Shown here in pieces: positions 18,549 to 26,806 of a DNA stretch of 61,088 nucleotides (position 1 is the stretch's first letter; every line of letters begins with the position of its first letter). The stretch covers positions 1 to 61,088 of the forward strand of contig JACQUA010000039.1 of NCBI GenBank assembly GCA_016210565.1. The letters are read 5' to 3'. The notes beneath the pieces are model-generated. The model was not told the origin of the DNA. It worked only from the letters and a program-made list of their open reading frames with translations, and searched no databases. A program made the position numbers and the translations under genes. Source of the DNA: Chloroflexota bacterium (GTDB taxonomy: Bacteria > Chloroflexota > Dehalococcoidia > JACQUA01).

Positions 18549-20057
18549 TTAACCCACCCTACTTGTCTCGCGCGCGGCGTTTCCGCCGGCAATGCGGCCA
18601 AAGGCGATGCACTCCGCCAGGTTCCCCCCTGCCGAGGGATACAGCATCCCGTACACCGAACCGCACTCTCCGGCGGCGTACAGTCCCGGTATGGGCTCGC
18701 CAAAGGGATTGACCACCTGGGACCGGCTGTTGCGCCTGGGCCCACCCAGGGTATTCGGCCCGCCTGGATATAATCTGACGGCATAAAAGGGAGGGCTGTC
18801 GAGGGGTACCAGCTCTGCCGGGCTGCGCCCGAAATCCGGATCATTGCCTTCCCTGGAGTGACGGTTCCACGTTCGGACGGTCTCGTCCAGCGTTGTCGCA
18901 GCCACGCCAATTCCGCCAGCCAGTTCAGCGATGGTATTCCCCTCAACAATCCATCCCCTGTGCAGCTCAGCCGAATTATCCTGGCTCCATTTGTAAAGCT
19001 GGTGAGGGCCGGCAGCCCCTCCCGGCCGGATCAGCCGGCCAAGCTCCATCCGCCTCCGGTCGAAGACATAGTAGCTGGGCACCCGTGGGTATTCCAGCCG
19101 GTTAGAGTCGAAACAGGCGACCTGGTACGAGCCGGCGTGCCGCCTGAAGTTCTCGTCCATGTACCGCCGTCCGTACTTATCAACGATTATGAAGCCAGCC
19201 CGGGCGCCCGTTCCGCCGTGCCCTTGCCGGGCCGATTCCCTGGCCGCAAGCTCGATAGGAAACGCCAGCGGGAAATCAGGGAACTTCGGGACCAGTCCCG
19301 CCGAGCAACAGTTCATGTGCCACAGTTGCGCGCCCATTTCCTGCGCCATGCGGATCCCGTCTCCGGTATTGGCCATTCCCCCGGTGAAATAGACCGGAAA
19401 GACCCTCAGGTACTGCAACTTCATGTCTTCATTGTTTTCGAACCCGCCGCTGCACAGTATCACCGCTTTCCGCGCCTTGACGTGGGTGGCTGCGCAAGGC
19501 GACGCTTTACGCAGGGGGGTCGCCCTTACGCCTATGACTTCACCTCTTTCGCCGGTGAGAAGTCTCTGCGCCGGGGTTTCGTACTGGACCTCAATCCCGC
19601 GCGTCTTCACCTGCTCGTACATGAACTGCATCATGCGAAACCCTTTGCCCTGGTATTGCCATATCTCGATACTGTCCGCCCCAGGCAGTTGACCGTGCTC
19701 ACCACCCTTGTGAAACAACCTGACATGGCCTCCGAGGCTTTCCATCCAGTCCTTGTTTTGCACGGTGTATTCGGCCCAGACCCGGATGCTATCCAGGTCG
19801 GTCCAGAGATGCGGGGGATTGACCTGACATAAGGCTTTCATGTACTCGACGCCCCCACCCACATCCGCAGGTCGCACAAACAACCCTCCGGACAGGCTGC
19901 TGTTGGTGCAATGCGACGCGGCAGGTTGCTTTTCCAGTATCAGGACGCTCGCCCCCAGGTCCCGGGCGGTGATAGCCGCCACCGCCCCGGCGAGCCCATA
20001 CCCGATGACCACTACATCCGCTTCAGCGTCCCAGGTAAGATTATTCGGAGCCAGCAA
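18549..20057 (-). CDS. FAD oxidoreductase 2 (ketosteroid dehydrogenase/fumarate reductase-like)
   Basis: A 502-residue FAD_binding_2 protein. I place the start at a TTG at 20057, just before LAPNNLTWDAEADVVVIGYG, because the longer frame to 20285 runs through a GTAGGGGCAGACCC inverted repeat (20174-20235). The FAD motif is VVVIGYGLAGAVAAITARDLGA. ILCSGGFENNEDM near residue 210, GDGIRMAQEMGAQLWHM and the C-terminal GLYAAGECGSVYGMLYPSAGGN complete the FAD-binding domain. It closely resembles FAD oxidoreductase 3 in layout. It is last in the UbiD/SBP series. Family members are Delta1-ketosteroid dehydrogenases and enoate or fumarate reductases; which one applies is unknown. Confidence 0.88.
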   Translation of the reverse strand: MLAPNNLTWDAEADVVVIGYGLAGAVAAITARDLGASVLILEKQPAASHCTNSSLSGGLFVRPADVGGGVEYMKALCQVNPPHLWTDLDSIRVWAEYTVQNKDWMESLGGHVRLFHKGGEHGQLPGADSIEIWQYQGKGFRMMQFMYEQVKTRGIEVQYETPAQRLLTGERGEVIGVRATPLRKASPCAATHVKARKAVILCSGGFENNEDMKLQYLRVFPVYFTGGMANTGDGIRMAQEMGAQLWHMNCCSAGLVPKFPDFPLAFPIELAARESARQGHGGTGARAGFIIVDKYGRRYMDENFRRHAGSYQVACFDSNRLEYPRVPSYYVFDRRRMELGRLIRPGGAAGPHQLYKWSQDNSAELHRGWIVEGNTIAELAGGIGVAATTLDETVRTWNRHSREGNDPDFGRSPAELVPLDSPPFYAVRLYPGGPNTLGGPRRNSRSQVVNPFGEPIPGLYAAGECGSVYGMLYPSAGGNLAECIAFGRIAGGNAARETSRVG

Positions 20058-20173
20058 CGATATATCTCTTTCCGGGGAGAAGTTCCAGGTCCCAATGACG
20101 AATGACCAAACTATCGCCCATCCCGACGAGCCGGGACAATGACCGATGAAAATGAACGAGCGCCGTCCGACCA

Positions 20174-20235
20174 CCGTAGGGGCAGACCCATGTGTCTGCC
20201 CGCCCGCGGGCGAACACACGGGTTCGCCCCTACGG
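20174..20235. repeat. GTAGGGGC long inverted repeat
   Basis: Two arms of about 30 bases, beginning CCGTAGGGGC and ending GCCCCTACGG, face each other with a very short loop and a few mismatches (CAGACCCATG against CGAACCCGTG). Related single arms lie near 55014-55040, 42480-42500 and 43455-43490. The repeat lies just upstream of FAD oxidoreductase 2. Confidence 0.75.
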
Positions 20236-20373
20236 TTGGGCCGGCCACGACGCCCCATTTTCAGAGCAGCTTTCAAGCTCTCCAATGAGACAATACCAGA
20301 AGATAGACCGCCTTTTTGAATTTGGAAACTGGTATTTGTTTGGAATTTGGTGCTTGGAATTTGGAATTTATCT

Positions 20374-20406
20374 GGTCATTCGTCATTCGGGCTTCGTCAT
20401 TCTTCG
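20374..20406. repeat. TCATTCG dispersed repeat
   Basis: GGTCATTCGTCATTCGG and a following TTCGTCATTC. Related tracts are at 24595-24625, 24897-24936, 32534-32568, 35856-35892, 41673-41745 and 43740-43760, and in the opposite orientation at 20090-20110, 34526-34545 and 45707-45735. An AATTTGG-rich direct repeat (20313-20370) precedes this copy. Confidence 0.65.
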
Positions 20407-21573
20407 CTAATTCGCTGCTTCGTCCATGATCTTCTTGGCCAGCTCGCGGTCCTTCTCTTTCATCAGGGTGATTTCCTCCGTGGCCAGGATTACCCTTTCA
20501 CCGGGCCGGGGCAGGAACATCGGGTTGGCGCTGCTCGAAGTAACGTCGCTCCTGAGACTGGCCGTCCCCCAGCTTTCCGTAAAGACCGTTTGCCCTTCCC
20601 TGCTGAGAAGCCAGTTGATGAATACTACGGCGCCATTGGGATGAGGCGGGGTGGGCGCAACGGCCAGAGACCCTCCCACGGACGAAGCCTGAATTCCCTC
20701 GGCGGTGGCCGGTACCACTATTGGCGCTCCGGCCCTGATGAACGGCATAATATACTCGGCATCGGCGCCGAATCCGACGGTGGACTTGCCCCGCGCCACC
20801 CATTCCACAGCCAGCCGGTTGTCGCGCATGATGACCGCTTCCTGCTCCTTTATCAATCGCCTCAGGAAGTCGCTGGCCTCGGCCTCGTTCCAGGCGAAGT
20901 GCACCAGGTGCGAGAACATGGCGTTGCCTATACCGGCAAAGGCGGGGTCATTAACCACGATTTTGCCTTTGTACTGGGGTTTCAGCAGGTCTCTGGCCGA
21001 CGTTATCTCGCCCTCCCTGACCAGCGTGCTGTTATAGAACACGGGCCTCATCGCGCTGGAAAGCATCCCGATAGCCAGCTTGTCCTGGTCGTACCACGGA
21101 AATTTCCCTATGGTCCAGGCCGCCGGGTCCACGACCTCGGGCAGGACCAATACCGGCTCCAGGGGGCCAAGCAGCCCCACCGGTTTCAGGCCGGTCATGA
21201 GTGTTCCGCCCCCCTGCCCGTAAACGTCGACGACACGCAGGCCCGCAGCCCTTTCCTGCTGGACCCGGGCCACCATCTCCGCCCCCCGGGCAAAAGGAGT
21301 GAACTCCAGGTCGATGCCGAACTTCTTGCCGAAAGCCTGGGTGAGGGTGGTCCTGACTTCTGGGCCCCAGCCCCCGTAAACAGAGACTCTCCCCTCTTTC
21401 CTGGCCGCGGCCACCAGACCTTCCCACCTCTGCTCCCACCCGGTCCGGGAGTCCTGTTTGGCGATGGCCGGCGCCGGTCCGGCCGGCGCGGGCGGCGCGG
21501 CGGTTGGAGTGCAACCTGCGGCCACCAGAGCCAGCATTCCGAAAAGCAGCGAAATCAAAATGGGTTTGCTCAC
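20407..21573 (-). CDS. SBP8: extracellular solute-binding lipoprotein
   Basis: A 388-residue SBP. The start is GTG at 21573 with GGAGA upstream; the signal ends in VAAGC (Cys21), a canonical lipobox. Hallmark TGWEQRWEGLVAAARKEG. KPQYKGKIVVNDPAFAGIGN, VEWVARGKSTVGFG, HPNGAVVFINWLLSREGQ, and a C-terminal helix EEITLMKEKDRELAKKIMDEA. It is by far closest to SBP9: most blocks are near-identical, including the VYGQGGGTLMT segment near residue 115. It follows UbiD1 by 225 bases and precedes FAD oxidoreductase 2. The pair SBP8/SBP9 probably arose by duplication of a UbiD-SBP unit. Confidence 0.9.
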   Translation of the reverse strand: MSKPILISLLFGMLALVAAGCTPTAAPPAPAGPAPAIAKQDSRTGWEQRWEGLVAAARKEGRVSVYGGWGPEVRTTLTQAFGKKFGIDLEFTPFARGAEMVARVQQERAAGLRVVDVYGQGGGTLMTGLKPVGLLGPLEPVLVLPEVVDPAAWTIGKFPWYDQDKLAIGMLSSAMRPVFYNSTLVREGEITSARDLLKPQYKGKIVVNDPAFAGIGNAMFSHLVHFAWNEAEASDFLRRLIKEQEAVIMRDNRLAVEWVARGKSTVGFGADAEYIMPFIRAGAPIVVPATAEGIQASSVGGSLAVAPTPPHPNGAVVFINWLLSREGQTVFTESWGTASLRSDVTSSSANPMFLPRPGERVILATEEITLMKEKDRELAKKIMDEAAN

Positions 21574-21604
21574 TGTTGTTTTCTCCTCTCCGGTCAATCG
21601 AACC

Positions 21605-21787
21605 GGTACCACAGGCCACCGTGCCTGTGAGCCGTTGTCTTTAATGCGTGATGGTGCTTGGCCAGCCCAGCCACCGTAGCGGCAGGGCTTGCCCCTTTCC
21701 TACACCGGCGACCGCAAAGGTCGCCCCTACGGGCATTCTGCGCTTGCCGGAGTTCCATCTCTCACAGGCACGGCGGCCTGTGGTACC
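21605..21787. repeat. Paired ACAGGC palindromes (forward + reverse)
   Basis: A forward copy (21605-21631, GGTACCACAGGC...GCCTGTGAG) and a reverse copy (21761-21787, CTCACAGGC...GCCTGTGGTACC) enclose about 130 bases in the SBP8-UbiD1 gap. Both GGTACC ends point outward. Confidence 0.85.
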
Positions 21788-21798
21788 GGGCGGTGTTT

Positions 21799-23241
21799 TC
21801 ATCGTGCCTTTGTGTGATCATCAAACAAGTGTCGCCACTTTTGGATCGTGCGCGACCTCAACTCGTCGCTCGCCCTGTTCACTTTAGGAAAATCCTTTCT
21901 CCAGTGGTAGGGACGAACAGCCAGGAATATCGCCCTGGAATTAGTTATGTCACCCTTCGCGCGCCGCTCCGGAGGGATAGTCGGGTCGAGGGGCGTACTC
22001 CAGCAGCCGTTGATAACTTGAATTGAGCTGGCCGGGTCGCAGCGGGTGGCCATGGCCCAGAGAACATCTTCATAGTTGGTGGCGTCGATGTCATCGTCCA
22101 CCACCACGACAAACCGGCTGTGGTTGGCCCCCTCGATCCCGGACGTCGCCGCCATGCCGGACTGCATGGCATGGCCGGCGTACTTCTGCTCGATGGAGAC
22201 CACCGTCCAGTACCTGGACCCACCCGCCCTCATATTCCACACGCACTTGACCCCTGGAATCCCCAGGCGCTCCAGCTCATGCCAGACATTTGCAGCGCGA
22301 AGAAGGTATCTCGCATTCCCCGTGGCCGGCGGTTTCAAGGGAGGACTGCCGTTTATGATCGGGTTGTTCCGGTACATCACCCTTTTTACTTTCACCACCG
22401 CTTCGTTGCGGACGCCCGAGCCGTAATAGCCCGGCCACTCGCCAAAGGGACCCTCCGGCCTGGACTCGACCTCGGGAGGCGGGCAATCGCCCTCGATGGC
22501 GATTTCGGCGTGGGCCGGGACTGGCAGACCCGTATATTCCCCGGCAATCACGGGCAGCGGTTGGCCCATAAGGCCGCCGGTAATCGCATACTCCGGGGTC
22601 CCCCAGGGAAAAGCCATGAAAGCGGGAATCCACACCAGAGGATGCGCCCCGAAAGCCATGGCCACCGGACACGACTTCCCCTGGGCCCAGTATTTCTTCC
22701 TGATCTGGTTGCCCTGGTTGCCGCCGACGATGAATAGCCCCAGAGTATTGCTGTCGTGCAACTGCACCCGGTAGGTGGCCACGTTCACCCAGCCCTCGTC
22801 GGGGTCCTTAAGGACCACCATGTGGCCGGTCCCCAGATAGCGCCCCCCATCCCCCTCGTGCCACTTCGGGGCGGGAAACTGGAGGAGGTCTACGTCTTTT
22901 CCTTCACGGACGTTTTCGAGTACCGGCCCTTCTTTCACATAGACCGGAGGGACCTGTTTGAGGTCCTTGAACCGGTCTTTGAGGGTCCGCACCAGTTCGG
23001 CGTTTGTCGTGTCGGAGGGCAAGCCGAAGGCCACCGCCATGCGCCTCGGCGTGGCGATGAGGCTGGCGGCGACGCGGTATCCCGCCGGGTAGCCCTTGAT
23101 CCGGTCAAAAAGGAGGCCCGGGCCATTCCGCTCGTCCATCAGCTCGGTAATGGTCCCGATCTCCAGGTCCCAGTCGGCGCCTTCGACGTGTTTGAGCTCT
23201 CCGATATCTCTTAGCTGGTCTATGAAAGATCGCAGGTCCAC
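21799..23241 (-). CDS. UbiD family decarboxylase 1
   Basis: A 480-residue UbiD-family enzyme (PF01977), which uses prenylated FMN for reversible decarboxylation of aromatic or unsaturated acids. The catalytic E-G-P-F-G-E motif lies at about residues 263-268, and VNVATYRVQLHD supplies the conserved Asn and Arg of the active site, so the Glu-Arg-Glu network is intact. RFVVVVDDDIDATNYEDVLWAMATRCDP is the usual C-terminal signature. The start is GTG with GGAGG four bases upstream. It lies between SBP9 and SBP8. It is closest in layout to UbiD3 and UbiD4. No ubiX-like flavin prenyltransferase is in the window. Cytoplasmic; substrate unknown. Confidence 0.93.
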   Translation of the reverse strand: MDLRSFIDQLRDIGELKHVEGADWDLEIGTITELMDERNGPGLLFDRIKGYPAGYRVAASLIATPRRMAVAFGLPSDTTNAELVRTLKDRFKDLKQVPPVYVKEGPVLENVREGKDVDLLQFPAPKWHEGDGGRYLGTGHMVVLKDPDEGWVNVATYRVQLHDSNTLGLFIVGGNQGNQIRKKYWAQGKSCPVAMAFGAHPLVWIPAFMAFPWGTPEYAITGGLMGQPLPVIAGEYTGLPVPAHAEIAIEGDCPPPEVESRPEGPFGEWPGYYGSGVRNEAVVKVKRVMYRNNPIINGSPPLKPPATGNARYLLRAANVWHELERLGIPGVKCVWNMRAGGSRYWTVVSIEQKYAGHAMQSGMAATSGIEGANHSRFVVVVDDDIDATNYEDVLWAMATRCDPASSIQVINGCWSTPLDPTIPPERRAKGDITNSRAIFLAVRPYHWRKDFPKVNRASDELRSRTIQKWRHLFDDHTKAR

Positions 23242-23256
23242 ATGTCCTCCTGACCT

Positions 23257-23351
23257 GTACCACAGGCCTCCGTGCCTGTGAGAGGCTGGCGGCAGGCCAG
23301 TGCACGTTTGGCGTAGCTTCGGGTCTCACAGGCACGGAGGCCTGTGGTACC
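23257..23351. repeat. Paired ACAGGC palindromes (forward + reverse)
   Basis: Forward copy 23257-23282 and reverse copy 23325-23351, only 42 bases apart, fill the UbiD1-SBP9 gap. This is the tightest pair and the clearest example of the two-palindrome unit. Confidence 0.85.
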
Positions 23352-23355
23352 CCGT

Positions 23356-24525
23356 CTATTTCGACGCTTCGTCAATGATCCTCTTGGCCAGCTCCCGGTC
23401 CTTTTCCTTCATCAAGGTGACTTCCTCGGTAGCGATGATGAGTTTTTCGTCAGGCCTCAGTAGCAACGCCGGCTCAATGCCCCTCAGGGATATATCCGCC
23501 CGGACGCTCGCCATTCCCCAGTTTTCGGCGAAGATTGTCTGACCTTCCTTGCTCAGGATCCAATTGACGAACACTATTGTGGCATTGGGATGGGGTGAAG
23601 CAACCGGAACGGCCATGGCGCCCCCGACGGACGAAGACTGCGCCCCCTCTTTCGTGTACGCCACTTTGATCGGGGCGCCCGCTTTCATGAAGGGAACGAT
23701 GTCCCCGGGCTCGGCGCCGAATCCGATGGAGTGCTTGCCCCGCGCCACCCATTCCACCTGCAACCGGTTCTCCCGGATGACGACCGCCTCCTGTTCTTTT
23801 ATCAGGCGTCGGAGGAAATCGCTGGCTTCCGCCTCATTCCAGGCGAACCGCACCAGGTGCGAGAACATCCCATTGCCCACTCCGGTGTAGGTAGGATCAT
23901 TGATCACGATCTTCGCCCTGTACTGGGGCTTGAGCAGGTCCTTGACACTGGTTATCTCGCCTTCCTTGATCAGGTCGCTGTTGTAAAAGACCGGCCTCAT
24001 GATGCTGGCCAGCATCCCAATGCCGCGCCGGTCTTTGTCGTACCAGGGAAATTTTCCGCCGGCCCAGGCTGCCGGGTCCAGCACCTCCGGAAGGATCAGG
24101 AGAGGCTCTATGGGGCCGAGATAGCCCAGGGGCTTCATGCTGGTCATGAGCGTGCCGCCACCCTGCCCATAGACGTCGGCCACGTTCAGACCGGCCGCCT
24201 TTTCCTGCTGGACCCTGGCTACCATCTCGGCTCCGCGTCCAAATGGCGTAAACTCCAGGTCGATGCCGAATTTCTTTCCAAAGGCATCTGTCACCGCGGT
24301 CCTGACTGAAGGCTCCCAACCTCCATAGATGGATACCCTTCCCTCCTTTTTCGCCCTGGCCAGGACGCTCTCCCACCCCTGCTCCCAGGCGGCCCCCGGA
24401 GCCGCCGCTTTTCCGGCGATCACGGGTGGCTCGGGGGCCAGGGGAGGGGGTTCCGTTTTTACACAGCCTGCCAGCGCCAGAGCTGCCAAAACAGCGATAA
24501 GTCCTGACAATAACAACTTATTCAT
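23356..24525 (-). CDS. SBP9: extracellular solute-binding lipoprotein
   Basis: A 389-residue SBP. The ATG at 24525 was chosen because it begins MNKLLL with a signal ending in LALAGC (Cys21) and follows GGAAAGAAGAG; the longer frame enters a repeat. Hallmark AAWEQGWESVLARAKKEG, then KPQYRAKIVINDPTYTGVGN, VEWVARGKHSIGFG, HPNATIVFVNWILSKEGQ and the same C-terminal EEVTLMKEKDRELAKRIIDEA helix as SBP8. It lies between UbiD2 and UbiD1. High similarity to SBP8 suggests either related ligands or recent duplication. Confidence 0.9.
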   Translation of the reverse strand: MNKLLLSGLIAVLAALALAGCVKTEPPPLAPEPPVIAGKAAAPGAAWEQGWESVLARAKKEGRVSIYGGWEPSVRTAVTDAFGKKFGIDLEFTPFGRGAEMVARVQQEKAAGLNVADVYGQGGGTLMTSMKPLGYLGPIEPLLILPEVLDPAAWAGGKFPWYDKDRRGIGMLASIMRPVFYNSDLIKEGEITSVKDLLKPQYRAKIVINDPTYTGVGNGMFSHLVRFAWNEAEASDFLRRLIKEQEAVVIRENRLQVEWVARGKHSIGFGAEPGDIVPFMKAGAPIKVAYTKEGAQSSSVGGAMAVPVASPHPNATIVFVNWILSKEGQTIFAENWGMASVRADISLRGIEPALLLRPDEKLIIATEEVTLMKEKDRELAKRIIDEASK

Positions 24526-24926
24526 CTTCTCTTCTTTCCTTTCGGTACCACAGGCCGCCGTGCCTGTGAGAGTGGGAGTTATGCCAATCACGCCCCTGGT
24601 CATTCGCCATTCGCAATTCGTCACCGCTACGAAAATGTCATTGCGAGCGAAGCGCGGCAATCTCCCGGCCTGTTCAGCCAACCGGTCCGCCTTGCGGACT
24701 CTCGCAAAGCGGAGGGGATTGCTTCGTCATCCCGATGAAATCGGGATTCCTCGCAAAGACAGTCGGTTTTCATCCTTGATGGTCCCGACTCATCGGGATG
24801 GGTGATTGATTCGTCACTCGGATTTCGGATTTCTTCATCCGTGCACTGGACTGCCGCCGGGCGTTCACAGGCACGGAGGCCTGTGATACCGGTGGTGGGA
24901 ATTCGTCATTCGAATTTCGTCATTCG
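24526..24926. repeat. Repeat-filled gap between UbiD2 and SBP9
   Basis: The 401-base gap has no gene. It holds a forward ACAGGC palindrome (24544-24570) and its reverse partner (24864-24890). Between them lie a TCATTCG tract (24595-24625) and a longer element that starts ATTGCGAGCGAAGCG near 24638 and closes with GGGATTGCTTCGTC and CCTCGCAAAGAC near 24715-24762, with a CCCGATGAAATCGGG palindrome near its end. Similar long elements are at 32412-32481 and 57011-57150. Confidence 0.75.
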
Positions 24927-26513
24927 TCATTCGCGCCCGGGCGTCAGCTTGGTAGTCGCCTTCCCTTCCTTCAAATACCGCGCCTCGACCTTGATCACCT
25001 GGGCCAGGTCCTTTCGCGCCAGGCCGGGCAAACCATAGCTCGCCCAGTTGTCGCGGGCCCTTTCCAGGTATGGCGCCGGCGGCAGAGACACCACCGGATA
25101 AGGGTCATAGGGCCGCGTGGCGTCGATGAAAAGCCCGATCCCCGGCCAGGTGTAGTTCGTGGCTCTCTTTTTGAGCTCCGCTTCCAGAGACGGCGCCGAA
25201 GAGTAGTCCAGCGCCGTCGTGGATAGCCCCTCGATGAAATGGACATTTACTCTCCCCGGCGTCAGCGACGTCCGGAAGCACAATGCCCATATTACATTAT
25301 CCAGGTCGTAGATGTCCACATCGTCATCGGTCACCATGATGATCTTTCCCATCCGCGGTTGCAACACCCGGAACATCGCCCTGGCGACCCGCTCGGGATG
25401 GCCGGGGTCCGTCTTCCTGATGGCAGCCACGATGAACCGAGTCTGGCCCGGCTCCGGCATGGAGATATCTTCGAGTCCCTGTATCCCGGCGTCTCTCAGC
25501 CGCTTGAGCGTGAGGGCCTCGGTCCCGATCTGCCGGATCTTGCTGCTTTCGCTGGGGGGCATCTGGCTGACCAGGGCCTGATAAACGGGATTTCGCCTGA
25601 AGGTTATGCAGCTAACCTCCAGGACCGGGCTGAGGGTGGCGCTCCCCTGGTATCCGGTGGCTTCGCCAAAAGGCCCCTCGAAGTCAAAGGCGCGCTCACT
25701 CCGGGGCCGGATCCGGCTTTCAATGACGATCTCGGCATTGGCCGGGACATCCACATCGATGGTCCGGCACTTCACCATTTCGACCGGCTCTCCCCGCAGC
25801 GCCCCGGCGATGGCCAGCTCATCCACGCCTTCGGGCACCCTCGTGCACGACGCGATGGTGACCGCCGGGTCAGCGCCCAGCACGGTGGCCACCTCGGTGG
25901 GGAACCCCCTAGCCTCGTTCCTGGCCAGGTGGTCCTGAATATGGGAACCGTGACTGAAATTGATCCCCATTTCATTCTTTTGTTCCCTGAGCATGGACCG
26001 GTAGGTGCCCATGTTATGCAGACCAGTATCGGGATCTCTGGTGATGTGGCAAGGCGCGGTGAGAAAGCCGAGGCCCTTGTCAGAGTTGCCGTCTTTTTCC
26101 GGAGTCCACACCGGGACCGGCAGGGTATGCAGGTCCACTTCATTCCCCTTGAGCACGACCTCCTGGCAGACGCCGCGCTCCACCACGACCGGTTTGACCG
26201 GCTTCTCCAGGGCTCGCGCCCACCGCTCCCGTATGGCCGCCATCACTTCAGCTTTGCTGCCGGCGGGTTCTATGCCGAGGGCCAGGGCATAGGTCTTGTA
26301 TGAAGCCGCGATGGCGCCGGCCACCACCGGGATGGAGCAACCCTTCACCTGGTCGAAAACGACGGCATACCGGTCCTCTTCGGGATTGCCCTGGTAAACC
26401 CACCGCCCGATGGCGCTGATTTCCCAGTTCTTGTCTACCTGGGCGGTGACATGTTTCAGGAGCCCGCTCCGCTCCAGTTTCTCCAGGAATTGGCGCAAAT
26501 CACGGTAGCTCAT
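24927..26513 (-). CDS. UbiD family decarboxylase 2 (divergent, longer)
   Basis: A 528-residue UbiD-family enzyme that differs from the other three. It keeps FEGPFGEATGYQG (catalytic Glu pair near residues 279-284), HNMGTYRSMLRE (Asn and Arg) and IIMVTDDDVDIYDLDNVIWALCFR. It has extra segments, for example WTPEKDGNSDKGLGF near residue 130 and a longer C-terminus. The ATG follows GAGGAG. It lies 293 bases downstream of UbiD3, with ACAGGC palindromes between. The extra length is nearer the larger phenylphosphate or hydroxyarylic acid carboxylase-type UbiDs, but I cannot assign a substrate. Confidence 0.92.
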   Translation of the reverse strand: MSYRDLRQFLEKLERSGLLKHVTAQVDKNWEISAIGRWVYQGNPEEDRYAVVFDQVKGCSIPVVAGAIAASYKTYALALGIEPAGSKAEVMAAIRERWARALEKPVKPVVVERGVCQEVVLKGNEVDLHTLPVPVWTPEKDGNSDKGLGFLTAPCHITRDPDTGLHNMGTYRSMLREQKNEMGINFSHGSHIQDHLARNEARGFPTEVATVLGADPAVTIASCTRVPEGVDELAIAGALRGEPVEMVKCRTIDVDVPANAEIVIESRIRPRSERAFDFEGPFGEATGYQGSATLSPVLEVSCITFRRNPVYQALVSQMPPSESSKIRQIGTEALTLKRLRDAGIQGLEDISMPEPGQTRFIVAAIRKTDPGHPERVARAMFRVLQPRMGKIIMVTDDDVDIYDLDNVIWALCFRTSLTPGRVNVHFIEGLSTTALDYSSAPSLEAELKKRATNYTWPGIGLFIDATRPYDPYPVVSLPPAPYLERARDNWASYGLPGLARKDLAQVIKVEARYLKEGKATTKLTPGRE

Positions 26514-26561
26514 AGACTAAAACTCCTCTCAATCCCGCTTCTCCCCCTTTCGGCGGGGGAC

Positions 26562-26756
26562 GGTACCACAGGCCTCCGTGCCTGTGAGCCCGAACATAGA
26601 CCAGTACCACAGGCCTCCGTGCCTGTGGGGGATGGTGCCAGGCCAGCGCCACAATGACAGATTGCGACCCCCCAGCGTATCCCGGCCACTACCGGCAACG
26701 AGGTATACTGACATCGCCAAGATCCGGGTCTCACAGGCACGGATGCCTGTGGTACC
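26562..26756. repeat. Triplet of ACAGGC palindromes
   Basis: Two forward copies (26562-26588 and 26603-26628) and one reverse copy (26730-26756) lie in the UbiD3-UbiD2 gap. The stems are intact in all three. Confidence 0.85.
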
Positions 26757-26806
26757 GGTGGGCGCCAGCCCGCGCCCCGATGCATGCGAGTGTTACTGGT
26801 ACGCGG

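Noticed and set aside
20058..20285. N-terminal extension of FAD oxidoreductase 2
   Set aside because: The extension reads through a GTAGGGGC inverted repeat and a TCATTCG tract and carries no ribosome site.
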